From NCBI GenBank assembly GCA_004352715.1, contig SCFE01000032.1:1363241-1427240 (forward strand): 64,000 nt of DNA, written 5' to 3'. The stretch's first letter is position 1. Each line of letters opens with the position of its first letter. Positions 11,691 to 23,182 of the stretch are shown here, in pieces. The position numbers and the translations under genes are program-made. The notes under the pieces are model-generated. The model was not told the DNA's origin, made no database searches, and saw nothing but the letters and a program-made list of their open reading frames with translations. Source of the DNA: Hofstenia miamia (taxonomy: Eukaryota > Xenacoelomorpha > Acoela).

Positions 11691-12697
11691 GTTCCATAAG
11701 TTCTTCCTACCGCTACCACTAATTATTACCAGAATTGCAATAGTCCTTTTTATCATTTAGAGAACATATCATTTCTAATATATTCAATTGCTAAAATTCT
11801 CTGGGAACATACATCAACATATACATTAGGACAAAGGAAGTGGGAGGTTTCAGAAACGTTTTTTGTTTGTAGCAAACAAAATTTAGACGTTAGAAGTATT
11901 GTTCCTGCCAACAATGCAGGACTAATTTAATGTAGCGAAGGTTTTTTGTCATTTGTAAAGTTTAAGTTTTCAAGTGAATTTTTTCTTGTATTTCAAATAC
12001 TAATTAAGACATTAGGTCCAAGCCCAGTCCGACCCAACTTTAGGCCCAAACCATTTTCAACTCTGCTACACTTTACAATATAATGAAATCATCTTGAATA
12101 GGCTCTAATGAAAACTAATGCAGTGTTTGAAATGTATTCATTGGCATTTTAATTTCATGTTAGCGCTTATTTTCCTAAAATAACTGCTACTCATATTTTT
12201 ATGTTATTTGATTCAATAGTGGTGTTAAGATTTTCGTTTTTAGTTGCATGAATACTTGCAATATTTTTGGATTGAAATCATCGCTTACATATATTTGGTA
12301 CACTTCCCAAAATAGAGAAATTTAAGAACGGAAGAAATAAAGATTTTATCATTCAAGAGAAAGATAATTGTGGAAAATGGAAAAATAGGTATTATCTTAA
12401 AACTATCATTGTGTTGTTAGGATATATATATATATGCATAAAAATTTTCGAAAAAACAGATTTCTATAGAAATTTTAATAGAGTGCGCATCCATAATCAA
12501 GATTTTACAATCAAAAAATGATCAGACGACCCCATAAACTATTAAATATTTGCTTTGTTTTCCAACCAGCATTTCCCCAAAAACCGGGGCAAGATAGGCG
12601 AGTCAAAAACGTATCATATGTATAGGAATAACATTATCATTAAGAGGCACAAAACTGGAGACGGTTATTAAGAAATTCCAGGATTTTAACTTGCATG
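11691..12697. other. No gene seen
   Basis: AT-rich interval. A short stretch at 12005-12065 repeats the AGGCCCAA-type motif also present at 9590-9640, suggesting old debris of the same repeat. Nothing else recognisable. Confidence 0.5.
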
Positions 12698-14008
12698 CGA
12701 GGTGTGTTCAACAAGTAATGAGAAAAACTTAGTAGATAGAATTTTTATTGTCAAAAGTTTACAAAACTTTGTCACATTCAAAATAATGCACACCTATGCA
12801 CTTCTGCAGGTGCCTCTTCCAATCATGAAAGACCTCCTTAAAGTCCTTATCCAGAAGTATCTTCAGGTAGGTTTCCGATGCCTCCTTCAGCTCTTTATTT
12901 GACTGAAGGCTGGTGCCCTGAGACTTTCCTTCATGCGTGGGAAGAGAAAAAAGTCACAAGAGGTTAGGTCGGGGCTGTAAGGGAGTGCTGTAGTAATTTC
13001 ATGCCTCTTTCGGCCATTCAGGTGGTCACGAGCGTCGATTTGTGGCATGGATCATTGTGTTGATGGAACCACCATTGACCATTCTTCCACTGCTGAGGTG
13101 TCTTCTTCCTCATCTTCTACCTTAACTTCTTGAGAACGGTAAGATAGAATTCCTTATTGACTGCTTGACCTTGTGAGAACCATTCANNNNNNNNNNNNNN
13201 NNNNNNNNNNNNNNNNNNNNNNNNNNNNNNNNNNNNNNNNNNNNNNNNNNNNNNNNNNNNNNNNNNNNNNNNNNNNNNNNNNNNNNNNNNNNNNNNNNNN
13301 NNNNNNNNNNNNNNNNNNNNNNNNNNNNNNNNNNNNNNNNNNNNNNNNNNNNNNNNNNNNNNNNNNNNNNNNNNNNNNNNNNNNNNNNNNNNNNNNNNNN
13401 NNNNNNNNNNNNNNNNNNNNNNNNNNNNNNNNNNNNNNNNNNNNNNNNNNNNNNNNNNNNNNNNNNNNNNNNNNNNNNNNNNNNNNNNNNNNNNNNNNNN
13501 NNNNNNNNNNNNNNNNNNNNNNNNNNNNNNNNNNNNNNNNNNNNNNNNNNNNNNNNNNNNNNNNNNNNNNNNNNNNNNNNNNNNNNNNNNNNNNNNNNNN
13601 NNNNNNNNNNNNNNNNNNNNNNNNNNNNNNNNNNNNNNNNNNNNNNNNNNNNNNNNNNNTGCTGAACCATCGATAGAAACTTGCTTCACTAATCCTTTGA
13701 TCCCCATAGGCCTCCTTTAACATATCATAAGCCTTTTGTTTGGTTTTCTTCAGCTTAACACAAAATTTGATAGCGTAGCGTTGCTAAATGTTTGCCTGCA
13801 TCTTGACACGTTTGCACTAGCTGGCCGACGGGATCACACTGCATGCCATTAAGCGCGCTGTTCCTATCAGACCTGCAAATGTAGAAAGTTGCCAGTTGGT
13901 CACTTTATAAAATATATATGTGAATGTACTTCACTACAAAGTAGCATTTTAATCAAATCCTATTTAATGTCTCTGTTGAGATTTTCTCATTACTTGTTGC
14001 ACACCTCG
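12698..14008 (-). mobile_element. mariner-family transposon, both TIRs present, transposase broken and gapped
   Basis: Terminal inverted repeats CGAGGTGTGTTCAACAAGTA (left) and CGAGGTGTGCAACAAGTAAT (right, minus strand) bound 1311 bases, the usual mariner size. TA follows the right end; the left flank is TG, one base from TA. The minus-strand transposase shows the helix-turn-helix (MLKEAYGDQRISEASFYRWF) at 13723-13660, then a 473-base gap, then GQAVNKEFYLTVLKKL, HNDPCHKS around the second Asp, and YSPDLTSCDFF with the third Asp. At least one stop and a frameshift separate these, so the copy is inactive. Confidence 0.9.
13187..13659. other. Assembly gap inside mariner
   Basis: 473 Ns replace the middle of the mariner transposase. 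With the gap at its stated size, the whole element has the normal family length, so the size estimate is credible. Confidence 0.95.
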
Positions 14009-14810
14009 TATATCTACAAATGTAACCATCAAGTGACAGACCTCGCAAAATTGAAGTCCAAGTACAAGGTTTATTTTTTGCAAAGTTAAATAAATCGTTT
14101 CTTCACATATGTAAAATTCATAGTGATTTGAAAGCTGCAGGCAAAGAATTCAGCAAAGATATTATAAACAAAGCTCACTATCTCGTAGGTCCACACACCA
14201 TAGCACTTTAGAGTACTCTTAAGGTTGGCAAAACTACAAAAATTACTCGAGAGAATTTAGTAATGAACTTATGTAATGCTTCAGGTCCAAGATTGTGCTG
14301 TTTGAAAAAAATACAGCCACACAGGTTTGGAGGAAATAAGGAACAGCTCAAAAGCCTCTAAACGCAATTCCTATTGTGAAATTTGGAGGGAAATCTTTCT
14401 GATTAGTGGGTGTCATTCTTCATATTTAATTAAGGAACTGGATGTACATGTAATTAATGTGAGGATGGAAACTTCTCAAATTTATTGAATACTTCATGCA
14501 ATCGCTTAAAATCTGCCTGGCCATTGGAAAAAGGAAGCAGTTATCTTTTCTGAATCACTAGAAGCAGTTAAACTGAGTAGAAATTTTGCAACAAAATATT
14601 AAGTGAAAGTATCGAAACATTTTTGCTAACAGTCAGTATGATCAGAAGTCTGGTGTGAGCATGAATTCAACTAATATCGAACATTTTATCACTTTTATCT
14701 TGAAACAACAAATGCTTTGCATTAACCAGCTAAATATGCAGTACATCCAATACTTTATTTGCGTGTCACTGTTTATATATATATATATATATATTTTAAT
14801 AATGTTATAT
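14009..14810. other. No gene seen
   Basis: AT-rich sequence between the mariner and the Penelope-like element, ending in an (AT)n tract at about 14775-14795. No domain recognised in any frame. Confidence 0.5.
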
Positions 14811-15120
14811 TGCAAGATGCTTCGACAAACATTGCCGTCATTTTCAAGCATTTGGAGAAATGTTCCCGAACTTTTTCTTTTAGTAATTCAGATCTTTAAA
14901 ATATATTTCGATTTGTTTGATTTCTTTGTTTATTTAATAATATTTTCTTAGTTGATTATATACATATTGCTTCTGCNTAATTCAGATCTTCAAAATATAT
15001 TTGGATTTGTTTGATGTCTTTGTTTATTTAATAATGTTTTCTTAGTTGATTATATACATATTGCTTCTGCAATTTTAGTTTCACGATGTCTTATTAGTAT
15101 TTTTGAAATTTTTCAGCTTG
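14811..15120 (-). repeat. Inverted repeat arm at the 3' side of the Penelope-like element
   Basis: Reverse complement of 17063-17277 (shared pieces include GTTCCCGAACTTTTTCTTTT and TTCACGATGTCTTATTAGTA). The arm runs into the last codons of the GIY-YIG frame. It contains a 93-base self-duplication (14884-14976 and 14978-15070) split by the N at 14977, so its true length is probably about 215 bases, matching the other arm. Confidence 0.8.
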
Positions 15121-16841
15121 GGTTTATATCCATGTATATATATTTCTGATTGTAGATGCCCTCTTATATGTTCCTTTGCCCGAGTTTCTAAATGCCTTCT
15201 GGTCTCGCCAATGTATGAACTTGAACATTCATCCCAATCGTATGAATAAACGATGACAGAAGACAATGAATTGGGTATATGATCTTTTTTAGGGAACATT
15301 TCCATGGTTTTTTGCGTAAAATACTAGAAAGTTTTCGAATTTGGTAATTTTTTGTTATATGATCGTATTGTTTTCTTCAGTTGTTCTTCTCGTGATTTTA
15401 TAAATGGTAACTTCCAGTATACTTTTGTTTTGTCTTGGTTATGTGTAGAATTTGAATCTTGTGTATTGCATGAAAATTTCTTATCAATAACCTTACGAAT
15501 TAGTTTTTGTGGATATCCATTATTTTTGAGATCTTTTGTGATTTTATCTAAACTTTCTGTTAAGCTTTTGTAATTTGAGCAAGATTCAAATATTCGATTG
15601 ACTAGGCATAAAATGGTGTTAATTTTATGACGCTCATCGCAATCCGAACACAATGGTAAATATAGGCATGTACAAGTCGGTTTTTGATACCACTAAGTCG
15701 AAATGTCATTCATGTGCTTAGTTACAGCAACATCAAGAAAATTTATCATATTGTCCTTTTCATGTTCAATTGTGAATTTAATTTCAGTCATACACTCATT
15801 CAAATATTTCAGGAAATTGATAGATGCTTCTTTTGAGCAAAATCCTGCAAAGATATCGTCAACATATCTACAGTATATTAGAGGATTAGATGCTTGATAA
15901 TTTTCAAATTTGGTNNNNNNNNNNNNNNNNNNNNNNNNNNNNNNNNNNNNNNNNNNNNNNNNNNNNNNNNNNNNNNNNNNNNNNNNNNNNNNNNNNNNNN
16001 NNNNNNNNNNNNNNNNNNNNNNNNNNNNNNNNNNNNNNNNNNNNNNNNNNNNNNNNNNNNNNNNNNNNNNNNNNNNNNNNNNNNNNNNNNNNNNNNNNNN
16101 NNNNNNNNNNNNNNNTATATATATCACCATTAAATGAAAAATGTATAGCTTTACAAGCTAGTTGTAGTAGCTTCTTTAGTGTATGATGTGACATATTTAT
16201 TTGATCTTCTGGAATGATGTTCATAATATGATCTATTGTTTTGTCAATTTGAATGTTCGTGAATAATGAGGTGACGTCATAGCTTACTAGATGAATGTCA
16301 TTATTAAATAGTTTCTTCAATGAATTAAGTTCTTTTATAAAATCAGTTGTATTTTTTACTGTATACTTGGTTGGCAGGAAAGGCTTCAATAATTTATCTA
16401 AAAACTTCTGCAGATGATATGCTTGGTTGTTTATTATGTTAACAATAGGTCTATATGGTGGTTTTTCTAAATTTTTATGGATTTTGGCTATACCATACTG
16501 CAGGTGTACAACCAATGCTTTTCATATCTTTATGCATGCGCTCAGATATACTACCATCATTTTTTAAGCGTAAGAGTTGGTTATTGAAATTTTCTTCCTC
16601 TCGAATAAAGAAATTTTTTGTATATTTTTGATCTTTAACTTGTTTTTTAAACATAGCTTCATCTGTCAAAATTTTGTTCATTCCATTTAGGTAGTCTGTA
16701 CGATCTTGCACTTCCTTTATCTGCTTTGCAAATGTAAATAGTTTGATCTGTACTTAGTTTCTTTAGGTTATTTAATAATTCATGCGACTGTGATGAATGT
16801 TCAAGTTCATACATTGGGCAAGGGAACATATAAAAGGGCAC
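15081..16841 (-). mobile_element. Penelope-like element, RT plus GIY-YIG endonuclease, nearly full coding region
   Basis: The minus-strand segments in order are: 16841-16659 (QTIYICKADKGS, N-terminal motif), 16711-16475, 16515-16116 with IHKNLEKPPYRPIVN, LVSYDVTSLFTNI (motif A) and a Leu-rich stretch. A 201-base gap then removes motif B. Next come 15914-15693 with YCRYVDDIFAGF (catalytic motif C) and INFLDVAVTKH, 15653-15324 (connector with CSDCDERHK and YWKLPFIKS) and 15305-15081 with SYDWDECSSSYIGETRRHLE, the GIY-YIG core with its preceding Cys residues. Several frameshifts separate the segments, so it is probably inactive. It lies between inverted repeat arms, a layout known for PLEs. Confidence 0.88.
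15915..16115. other. Assembly gap inside PLE reverse transcriptase
   Basis: 201 Ns beginning in the RT domain and ending at a short TATATATA tract. The residues between motif A and motif C (normally motif B, GxxMGSPLxP) fall in the gap. Confidence 0.95.
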
Positions 16842-16845
16842 AGGG

Positions 16846-17062
16846 GCGTACCCAGGATTTTCTGACGGGGGGACATCATTGTTATTCCCTAATGAGGGGG
16901 CTAAGCCCCTCGAAAAATTTTTAAAATATTGAGAAAATAGACCTTAAAAAATGCATTTCACGATCCTAGATTTTAAATTTTTCAATTTTTTACGAACAAT
17001 TTTGTGATTTATCCAGTCAAAATTAAATTTAGAAACCTGACGGGGGGACATGGATGTCAACT
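16846..17062 (+). mobile_element. MITE-like element, copy 1 (GGGGCGTACCCAGG end)
   Basis: Starts CAGGGGCGTACCCAGGATTT followed by a CCCCCC-rich subterminal motif. The body is AT-rich and is found as an inverted copy at 43520-43772. No coding capacity. The right end has lost the second terminal repeat and joins the PLE inverted arm. Terminal GGCGTACCCAGG motifs of this kind are common in non-autonomous DNA transposons; the superfamily cannot be fixed here. Confidence 0.7.
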
Positions 17063-17277
17063 CAAGCTGAAAAAATTTAAAATACTAATAAGACATCGTG
17101 AAACTAAAATCGCAGAAGCAATATGTATATAATCAACTAAGAAAACATTATTAAATAAACAAAGACATCAAACAAATCGAAATATATTTTGAAGATCTGA
17201 ATTACTAAAAGAAAAAGTTCGGGAACATTTCTACAAATGCTTGAAAATGACAATGTTTGTCGAAACATGTTGCAATA
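17063..17277 (+). repeat. Inverted repeat arm at the 5' side of the Penelope-like element
   Basis: Reverse complement of 14811-15120. Inverted flanking copies of the 3' end are a known PLE product. An (AT)n tract at 17323-17357 follows. Confidence 0.8.
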
Positions 17278-17314
17278 AACATTCAAAAAAGTTCAGTCTT
17301 AATATTATAACCAG

Positions 17315-17360
<46 letters not shown>

Positions 17361-18387
17361 AAAGTATTTGATGTACTACATAATAAATAGTGTTAACCAC
17401 TAAGTAGATCACATTCAACAATAATAGAAGAAAATTGTTAGAAAATGGAAAAAGTTTTGTATTTCTGAAGTCACACGTGGTAATTTAGAGTTAGTATTTG
17501 AGAAATCGTCAAAATTTTTAAATAAAGCTGAGTTATGTATTTGTTGTTTTTTGAATTCTTACAGAAATAAACAAATTTCTGTTAATAATAGTATCATATA
17601 TGTAAAATTTTAAATGATTATGAGTTTACATTTTCAAATAACCTATGAAATTTACTCTGCAATTCATTAATCAACTTTGATAAAATTATAATGATGTATA
17701 TTGTTAAATTCTTAAATCACCTATGCGCCATTGTTTGTGTGTGATGACCTGCATTAATATAATCATTTTATATGTTTACATATATATGTATTATATATAT
17801 ATATATATATATTTAATATCAAAAACCTTTTGTAGCAATCTGAATTTGCTAAAGCACAAAACAAAAACTTTATTTTGCTCTCAGGGAAAGTCAACCCGAC
17901 GAACTATTGTTTTTTATCAAAAATTTTGAAAACAATGGTTATTTAAAATTTGGAAGAAGACATTTATGCCCGAATGTTTCATTTAAAACGTACGGTATTT
18001 GTTTTTACAAAAAAATTGCAAGCAATAAAAAAATATATAATAATCGTATTAGTTAAATAATATTAAATATCTATTAAAAAATTCCTCTAAATTAGTATAT
18101 GTAAGCTTCCTTTTTTGAAGATTGAAAATACAGCACTTGCTTTTAATAATCCCTCTCAAGTATTGGATTTCTAGTTTTAAATGAACCTATTGCAATAAAT
18201 AATAAAATTAAAGTAATTTACCGGAATTGATTTAAATTTTCAATAAGCAGAAAACTGCTACCAATAGTGCAAATGACAACAATGTTTATCATCTAATACT
18301 TTCTACAAACAATTGAATCAATAAAGAAATTTGTTTTACAAACAAATGACATTAACTTTCATATATATATTTTTAAATATTGTAGGT
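17278..18387. other. AT-rich interval with (AT)n tracts
   Basis: Holds (AT)n tracts at 17323-17357 and about 17775-17812. No gene or transposon domain recognised. Confidence 0.5.
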
Positions 18388-18532
18388 AATACATGTAATT
18401 TTGGTTTTTACGAAACCAGAAATGTAGCTAAACTGGAGCCAGGGTGCTTTGAGTTTCGGAAGCTGAAAAATATAGACGCAATAAGTAATGATGCATTTAA
18501 AAATTTGTGTAAACTTGATAATATTTGCTTGT
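18388..18532 (+). pseudogene. Leucine-rich-repeat-like exon or exon remnant
   Basis: A typical acceptor (tattgtag) precedes an open frame reading VAKLEPGCFEFRKLKNID and ISNDAFKNLCKLDNICL, ending in TAG. The two pieces match the leucine-rich-repeat pattern of secreted or receptor LRR proteins (LxPGxFxxLxKLxxI), but the repeat spacing is short by about four residues between them, suggesting a small deletion. No second LRR exon is convincing nearby, although 19048-19100 has an acceptor and LGCNNI. It could be a decayed exon or a terminal exon of a diverged gene. Confidence 0.4.
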
Positions 18533-19908
18533 AGTATATTTCCTTATTAATTATGTATTGAATTTTCATAATTTTATTATAATTAGAAAAAAATATTTTT
18601 ATCTACTCATTTTATTAATCTTTACTGTTACAAACGAAGGCATTTAAAAGCAAGTGAATTGCGTTTTGTTTGACCTAAAAATAGGTAAGCGTTTATAATA
18701 ACACAAAATTGTTTTTTGAGAGGAAGTCAATCATTTGTGAAAAATGCCCTAGCAATGCTACTGATGTGTATCTAATTGCTGTATTGGTTGGCGGGCTGTG
18801 AAATTAATATAAATTTTCAACCTAAGTGCTGCCTCACTGTTAATTATAAACAATGAATTGTAGATACCAAATTAGCTATGATGAGTCTGATATTTTTAAA
18901 AACAACGTTTGAGCTTTAAAGTTGTGAAAGTATTTGCAATTTTAAAAGAAGTTCCGATTCACTTATAATAATCTGTGTTATTGGAAAGATGTTTAAAAAT
19001 ATTTAGAGGCACAAATTAACATGTTAAATATTTTATTTTTTCAGTGTCTTGGGCTGTAATAACATCTATCCCACTACTGCCTCAAATAGCAAATTCACAG
19101 GTAACGTCTGAAGGCTTAGTTAAATCCCTCAACTACCCACTAAATCAACCAAAGTCATTATCTGTCCTTCAACAAAATTTTCATTATTTTTTTCTCTACA
19201 ATAAAGTCAACTCATTTTATTTTTTCCTTCATATTTAATTTTGTAAATCTTTTCTATTATGTACATCCTATAATTCCCAATAATTAAAAACTACTTTCAT
19301 TTGTTGAAACTAATAAATTACAGCTGTAGTGTTTAATACTGTTAGATGTTGAAATGTTTGCGTGTCTCTAGCATGATACTATATATTGCAGACAAATATT
19401 CTAAACCACTTGAAAGAACATTAACTGAAACATGCATTTACATAATTAACAAATTATGATAAGTTTAGTGTGCTTAAAACAAATATTGACTGTTTTGCTG
19501 TGTACTGGAATTTTCCCATTTACATAAGCGTGGAATTTTCATAATGAAGTTATCAATGATGAAGAAGGTATGCTTATTATTTTGGTATGTAAGGTCAATC
19601 CATCACAGATTATCACAGATAAAAACCATATGAATTCAACTGATTTGAATTACATTTTTGAGGAAAGATCAATTCACTGTTTTCACGGGCATAATTTTCT
19701 AGTTCTTTCGATCATATTTACAGCAAGTATATTCTTTGACATTAAAATGTCAGCTATATTTATAGAGTGATCTCTTAGGGAGATTTAAATCTGTACCTTG
19801 TATACAGCACGTTTACATAAAGCAACAATTGAGCTGATGCCTAATGCACGAATGCATGTATTTTGTAAATGGCAAGAATAATTTACTGTTTTGAATAATT
19901 TTAACTAT
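18533..19908. other. No gene seen
   Basis: AT-rich. Apart from the weak candidate exon at 19048-19100, nothing can be assigned. Confidence 0.45.
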
Positions 19909-19961
19909 ACATAGCACATATGATATAAGGAGCACTTCAATTAGGACATGTAGAACCGTGG

Positions 19962-19999
<38 letters not shown>

Positions 20000-20052
20000 C
20001 CACGGTTCTACATGTCCTAATTGAAGTGCTCCTTATATCATATGTGCTATGT
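19909..20052. repeat. Perfect 144-base palindrome centred on (AT)n
   Basis: ACATAGCACATATGATATAA begins the left arm and its exact reverse complement ends the right arm at 20052, directly before the N at 20053. Each arm has about 60 bases of unique sequence plus (AT)n to the centre. I could find no mismatch. An exact foldback that stops at an N is more likely an assembly artefact than a natural hairpin. Confidence 0.9.
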
Positions 20053-20053
20053 N

Positions 20054-20087
<34 letters not shown>

Positions 20088-21239
20088 AATATATATTTAT
20101 TCATTTATGTGTTCCAAATTTATCAAATTTTAATCTAACCAGGAAAATTTGACAAATATTAGCTATAATGCTTGCTAAAATATATTACTGCGCAATTTAT
20201 TTATAGTTTATTATATTTTTGTGCAATTGGAATATCAAGCAAAATATTTGTTATTCAAATATGATAACTGTAGTATTGATTTAATCGTTTTCAGTTAGAA
20301 ATATACAGATAAAGTAGTGTTAAACAAACTATTTTGATTCCTAGAACCACACCTAAATTCAAAGAAAAAATGTTTATCATAGATCAGTTAAATTGCTATG
20401 ATTAATATCACTAAACATTGATGTCTTAATAAAATGTTTCATGCATTTCATAAGGTGGTGTTAAGTTATGTACAGTCTATATAACTAACTTCATTATGGT
20501 ACATTTAACACAAAATAAGCTGAGTAGTAAGTCCATTTAGATGCAAGATTTACGTAGATCTGACTAATAACTGAACTAATATACTTAATCAATAACTAAT
20601 CGTTTTCATAACTTTTTCTAAAAAATGGATAACATTATTATAATTGAAAATGTCAATTATTGTTTATCATCGTCTTTTGATTAGTACTGTATTTTTTACT
20701 AACCTCTACTACCACATGTTAAAACTTTACTGAAAGATCCAATATAAAAATATGACCTTTGCTTTCAAGACTACATGTGCTGCATGTTTGAATTGAAAAT
20801 GTCGCTTATAAACATCCTTTTGTATATTTATACTTCTGTACTGGATGGTAAATATGTGTATGCTTATTTAAGCTGTTCAATATTTATATTGGTGCTGCAA
20901 CTAACAATAGAAGATTTGTACACTCGACTAAGTATTATGTTGTTTGATAAATAGTGGGTTAGATTTTAAAGTTGTATTTACGTGCATGTGTGTGTTTGTT
21001 TTGACGAAATGACCAATAAATAATGAGGTATTCTGTCACTATCGAATGATTTTGCAATTTTTTCAAGAAATCATGTAAGTTTGAATAAACTAGAATTGAT
21101 TTGTTAGTGCGATTTCGTTGATATTTTCTTTATATGTTTATACTCTTTTTCAAAATAACATCTATATTAAGATCATTCAAGGCCTACTTTAATGACCGCC
21201 TCGCGATTTGTAGTACTATTCTAAATATAATAATGAAGC
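20054..21239. other. No gene seen
   Basis: Begins with an (AT)n tract to about 20090, then AT-rich sequence with no recognisable coding region. Confidence 0.5.
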
Positions 21240-21690
21240 AATGAATGCAGTTAATATTAGAAATTTGCTACAAAATTTTTTCAAGAAATTTTGAGAGACT
21301 TTTCATTCCTGATGCTTCCAAGTGTTTTTCTCATTCAAGTAATAGCCTGTATTTGCCTATTATCTCAATATCACTGTTGAAGACACGCTATTATTTAATA
21401 GCCTGGATGCTATCTAAATGTGATAGTTGTGATCAAGCTGCTGCATTTGTAATTTTTGTCGATTTTTCATCCGCATTCAACACATTGCTGACAAACAAGT
21501 TTTGTCTGTTATACTGTAAAGGTTTGTTAATTGACTTCGAATCTGTTCTTTTGTGTGGGCTCAGAAGAATTTGCTACCAAATGCAAATTTAATCTAGACC
21601 AATTCATTTTGGACTACCTCAAGGGGGTTCCCTTCCGCCTTACTGTATATTACACATTATCTATATTGCTCAACAGGGTAGCTGTTTAAA
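21240..21690 (+). pseudogene. LINE reverse transcriptase remnant
   Basis: The frame at 21245-21592 contains DQAAAFVIFVDFSSAFNTL, matching the RT palm motif A of Jockey/CR1-type LINEs (VDFSSAFNT). In another frame GLPQGGSLPPYCI appears at about 21612-21650, matching the following GxPQGxxLxP motif. The catalytic YADD region is not found. Short and frameshifted, so a fossil. Confidence 0.65.
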
Positions 21691-23180
21691 ATGTTCACTA
21701 TATAATGAATTGATTAAATCTACTAAATTGTGTGAAAGTCAATATGCCAATGTATTGCGTTTATTATTACCATAGATTTAATTGCTACTATGTATTTATC
21801 TAGTCCCCAAATAAATATTTGAATCACCGATTCAAAAGGTTGCCTTGTCAATTTTTAAAAATTCAGTTCTCATATGTTTCACTTCAAAAAATTTCTTACA
21901 AGCAAATGGATGAAGGCGGAGAGCATAATAGCAAATACAGTTTTTGAAAGGAACTTTCAAGATTGAACTTTAGACAAAGAATCCACACCAAGCTTTACTG
22001 CAAATACAGTACATGACTATTGTCTTGTTTTTATGATTGCTCGCTTGAGATTTGATGAAGTCAATGCTTGTATAACAAATTGTCATGGTTGCTGATACTA
22101 ATCGTCACAGAGCTGTTGACCCAAATGTAAGGGCCTATGTCACAAATATAGAGCAGATTTGGTTTTCCAATGCAGCAAGTTCAAAACACAAACCGACTTT
22201 TTAAATTTGGAAATTATAAAAAACATTTTTCAATTTGAGTCCATTTGAATGACATCGGCAAGTTTTTTGAGAAATTTTCTATAGTTTCTGTATAGTATAT
22301 AATCATAGGACTTCTTCAGAGTTTGCGAATCAATATTTCTGAAGTTTTGTGTAAATCTTTTGAAAATCTGTACAAATTGCAAAACTTTTCATTTGAAATT
22401 CAAATTTTTTAGACTTTTGCATAAATAATGGGCTAAACGAATTTATTGCAATAAATCCGGAAATAAGGGCAAGAGGAAAAATATATGTCTGATAGAACAG
22501 TTCAATGGGAATTCGAACTTACAATGAAAAAATTGCCCATTCTGTGAAAAATCAGAAATCTATCTTGAATAATGACAAAATTATTTTGCTATGAATAGTG
22601 TTTAGAAACTTTTGATGTTATTGTATTGCTTGAGATGTCTAATCAACAAATTTCAGTATTCGTGGTTCCAGTGTCAAATTCGAATACTAATTGTTCTCCA
22701 AAATCTGAAAGAAATGTTTATAACGAAAAATAGGACATTAAAAGAAGCGGTTAATTTCTTGGTATCAAGTTTCTTAGTAATGGCTTCCATTTCATTAATT
22801 GCTGCAAGTCTAAGGGAAATATTCTTTGATCCGTATGTTTACCAAAATTTTGTTTTTTAATAGTACGAGAAATTGAAATAACACTAATAACAGCAATAAC
22901 AGCAACAATAATAATAAGAGTTAGAGTAAATTTATTGCGCAATATATGTATACAAGATCTACAAACTAACACATGACAAAAAATAAACATGAACAAATAA
23001 CTACAAATTAATATGTACAATATATAATAATATAATCAATGTTTGAATGGATGTTTGTGTAGGTGCTCAATGTTGGATGTATGTTTCGAATGCATGAAGT
23101 GTATTACCGTCACCTAATGTATACTATTTTATTAGAAGAAATTGTTTCAATTTTTTTCTAAACTTCTTATAGTTTTTTTC
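21691..23180. other. No gene seen; (AAT)-rich patch near 22900
   Basis: AT-rich. At 22900-22970 an (AAT)n AAGAGT sequence followed by a stretch ending in ATCTACAAACTAA resembles 23183-23245 at the left edge of the LINE, so this may be an old target or 5' fragment of the same family. Confidence 0.45.
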
Positions 23181-23182
23181 AA

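Noticed and set aside
13117-13723. Open frames running through the 473-N block in several frames
   Set aside because: Ns do not encode stops, so the frames are artificial; only the flanking mariner residues are real.
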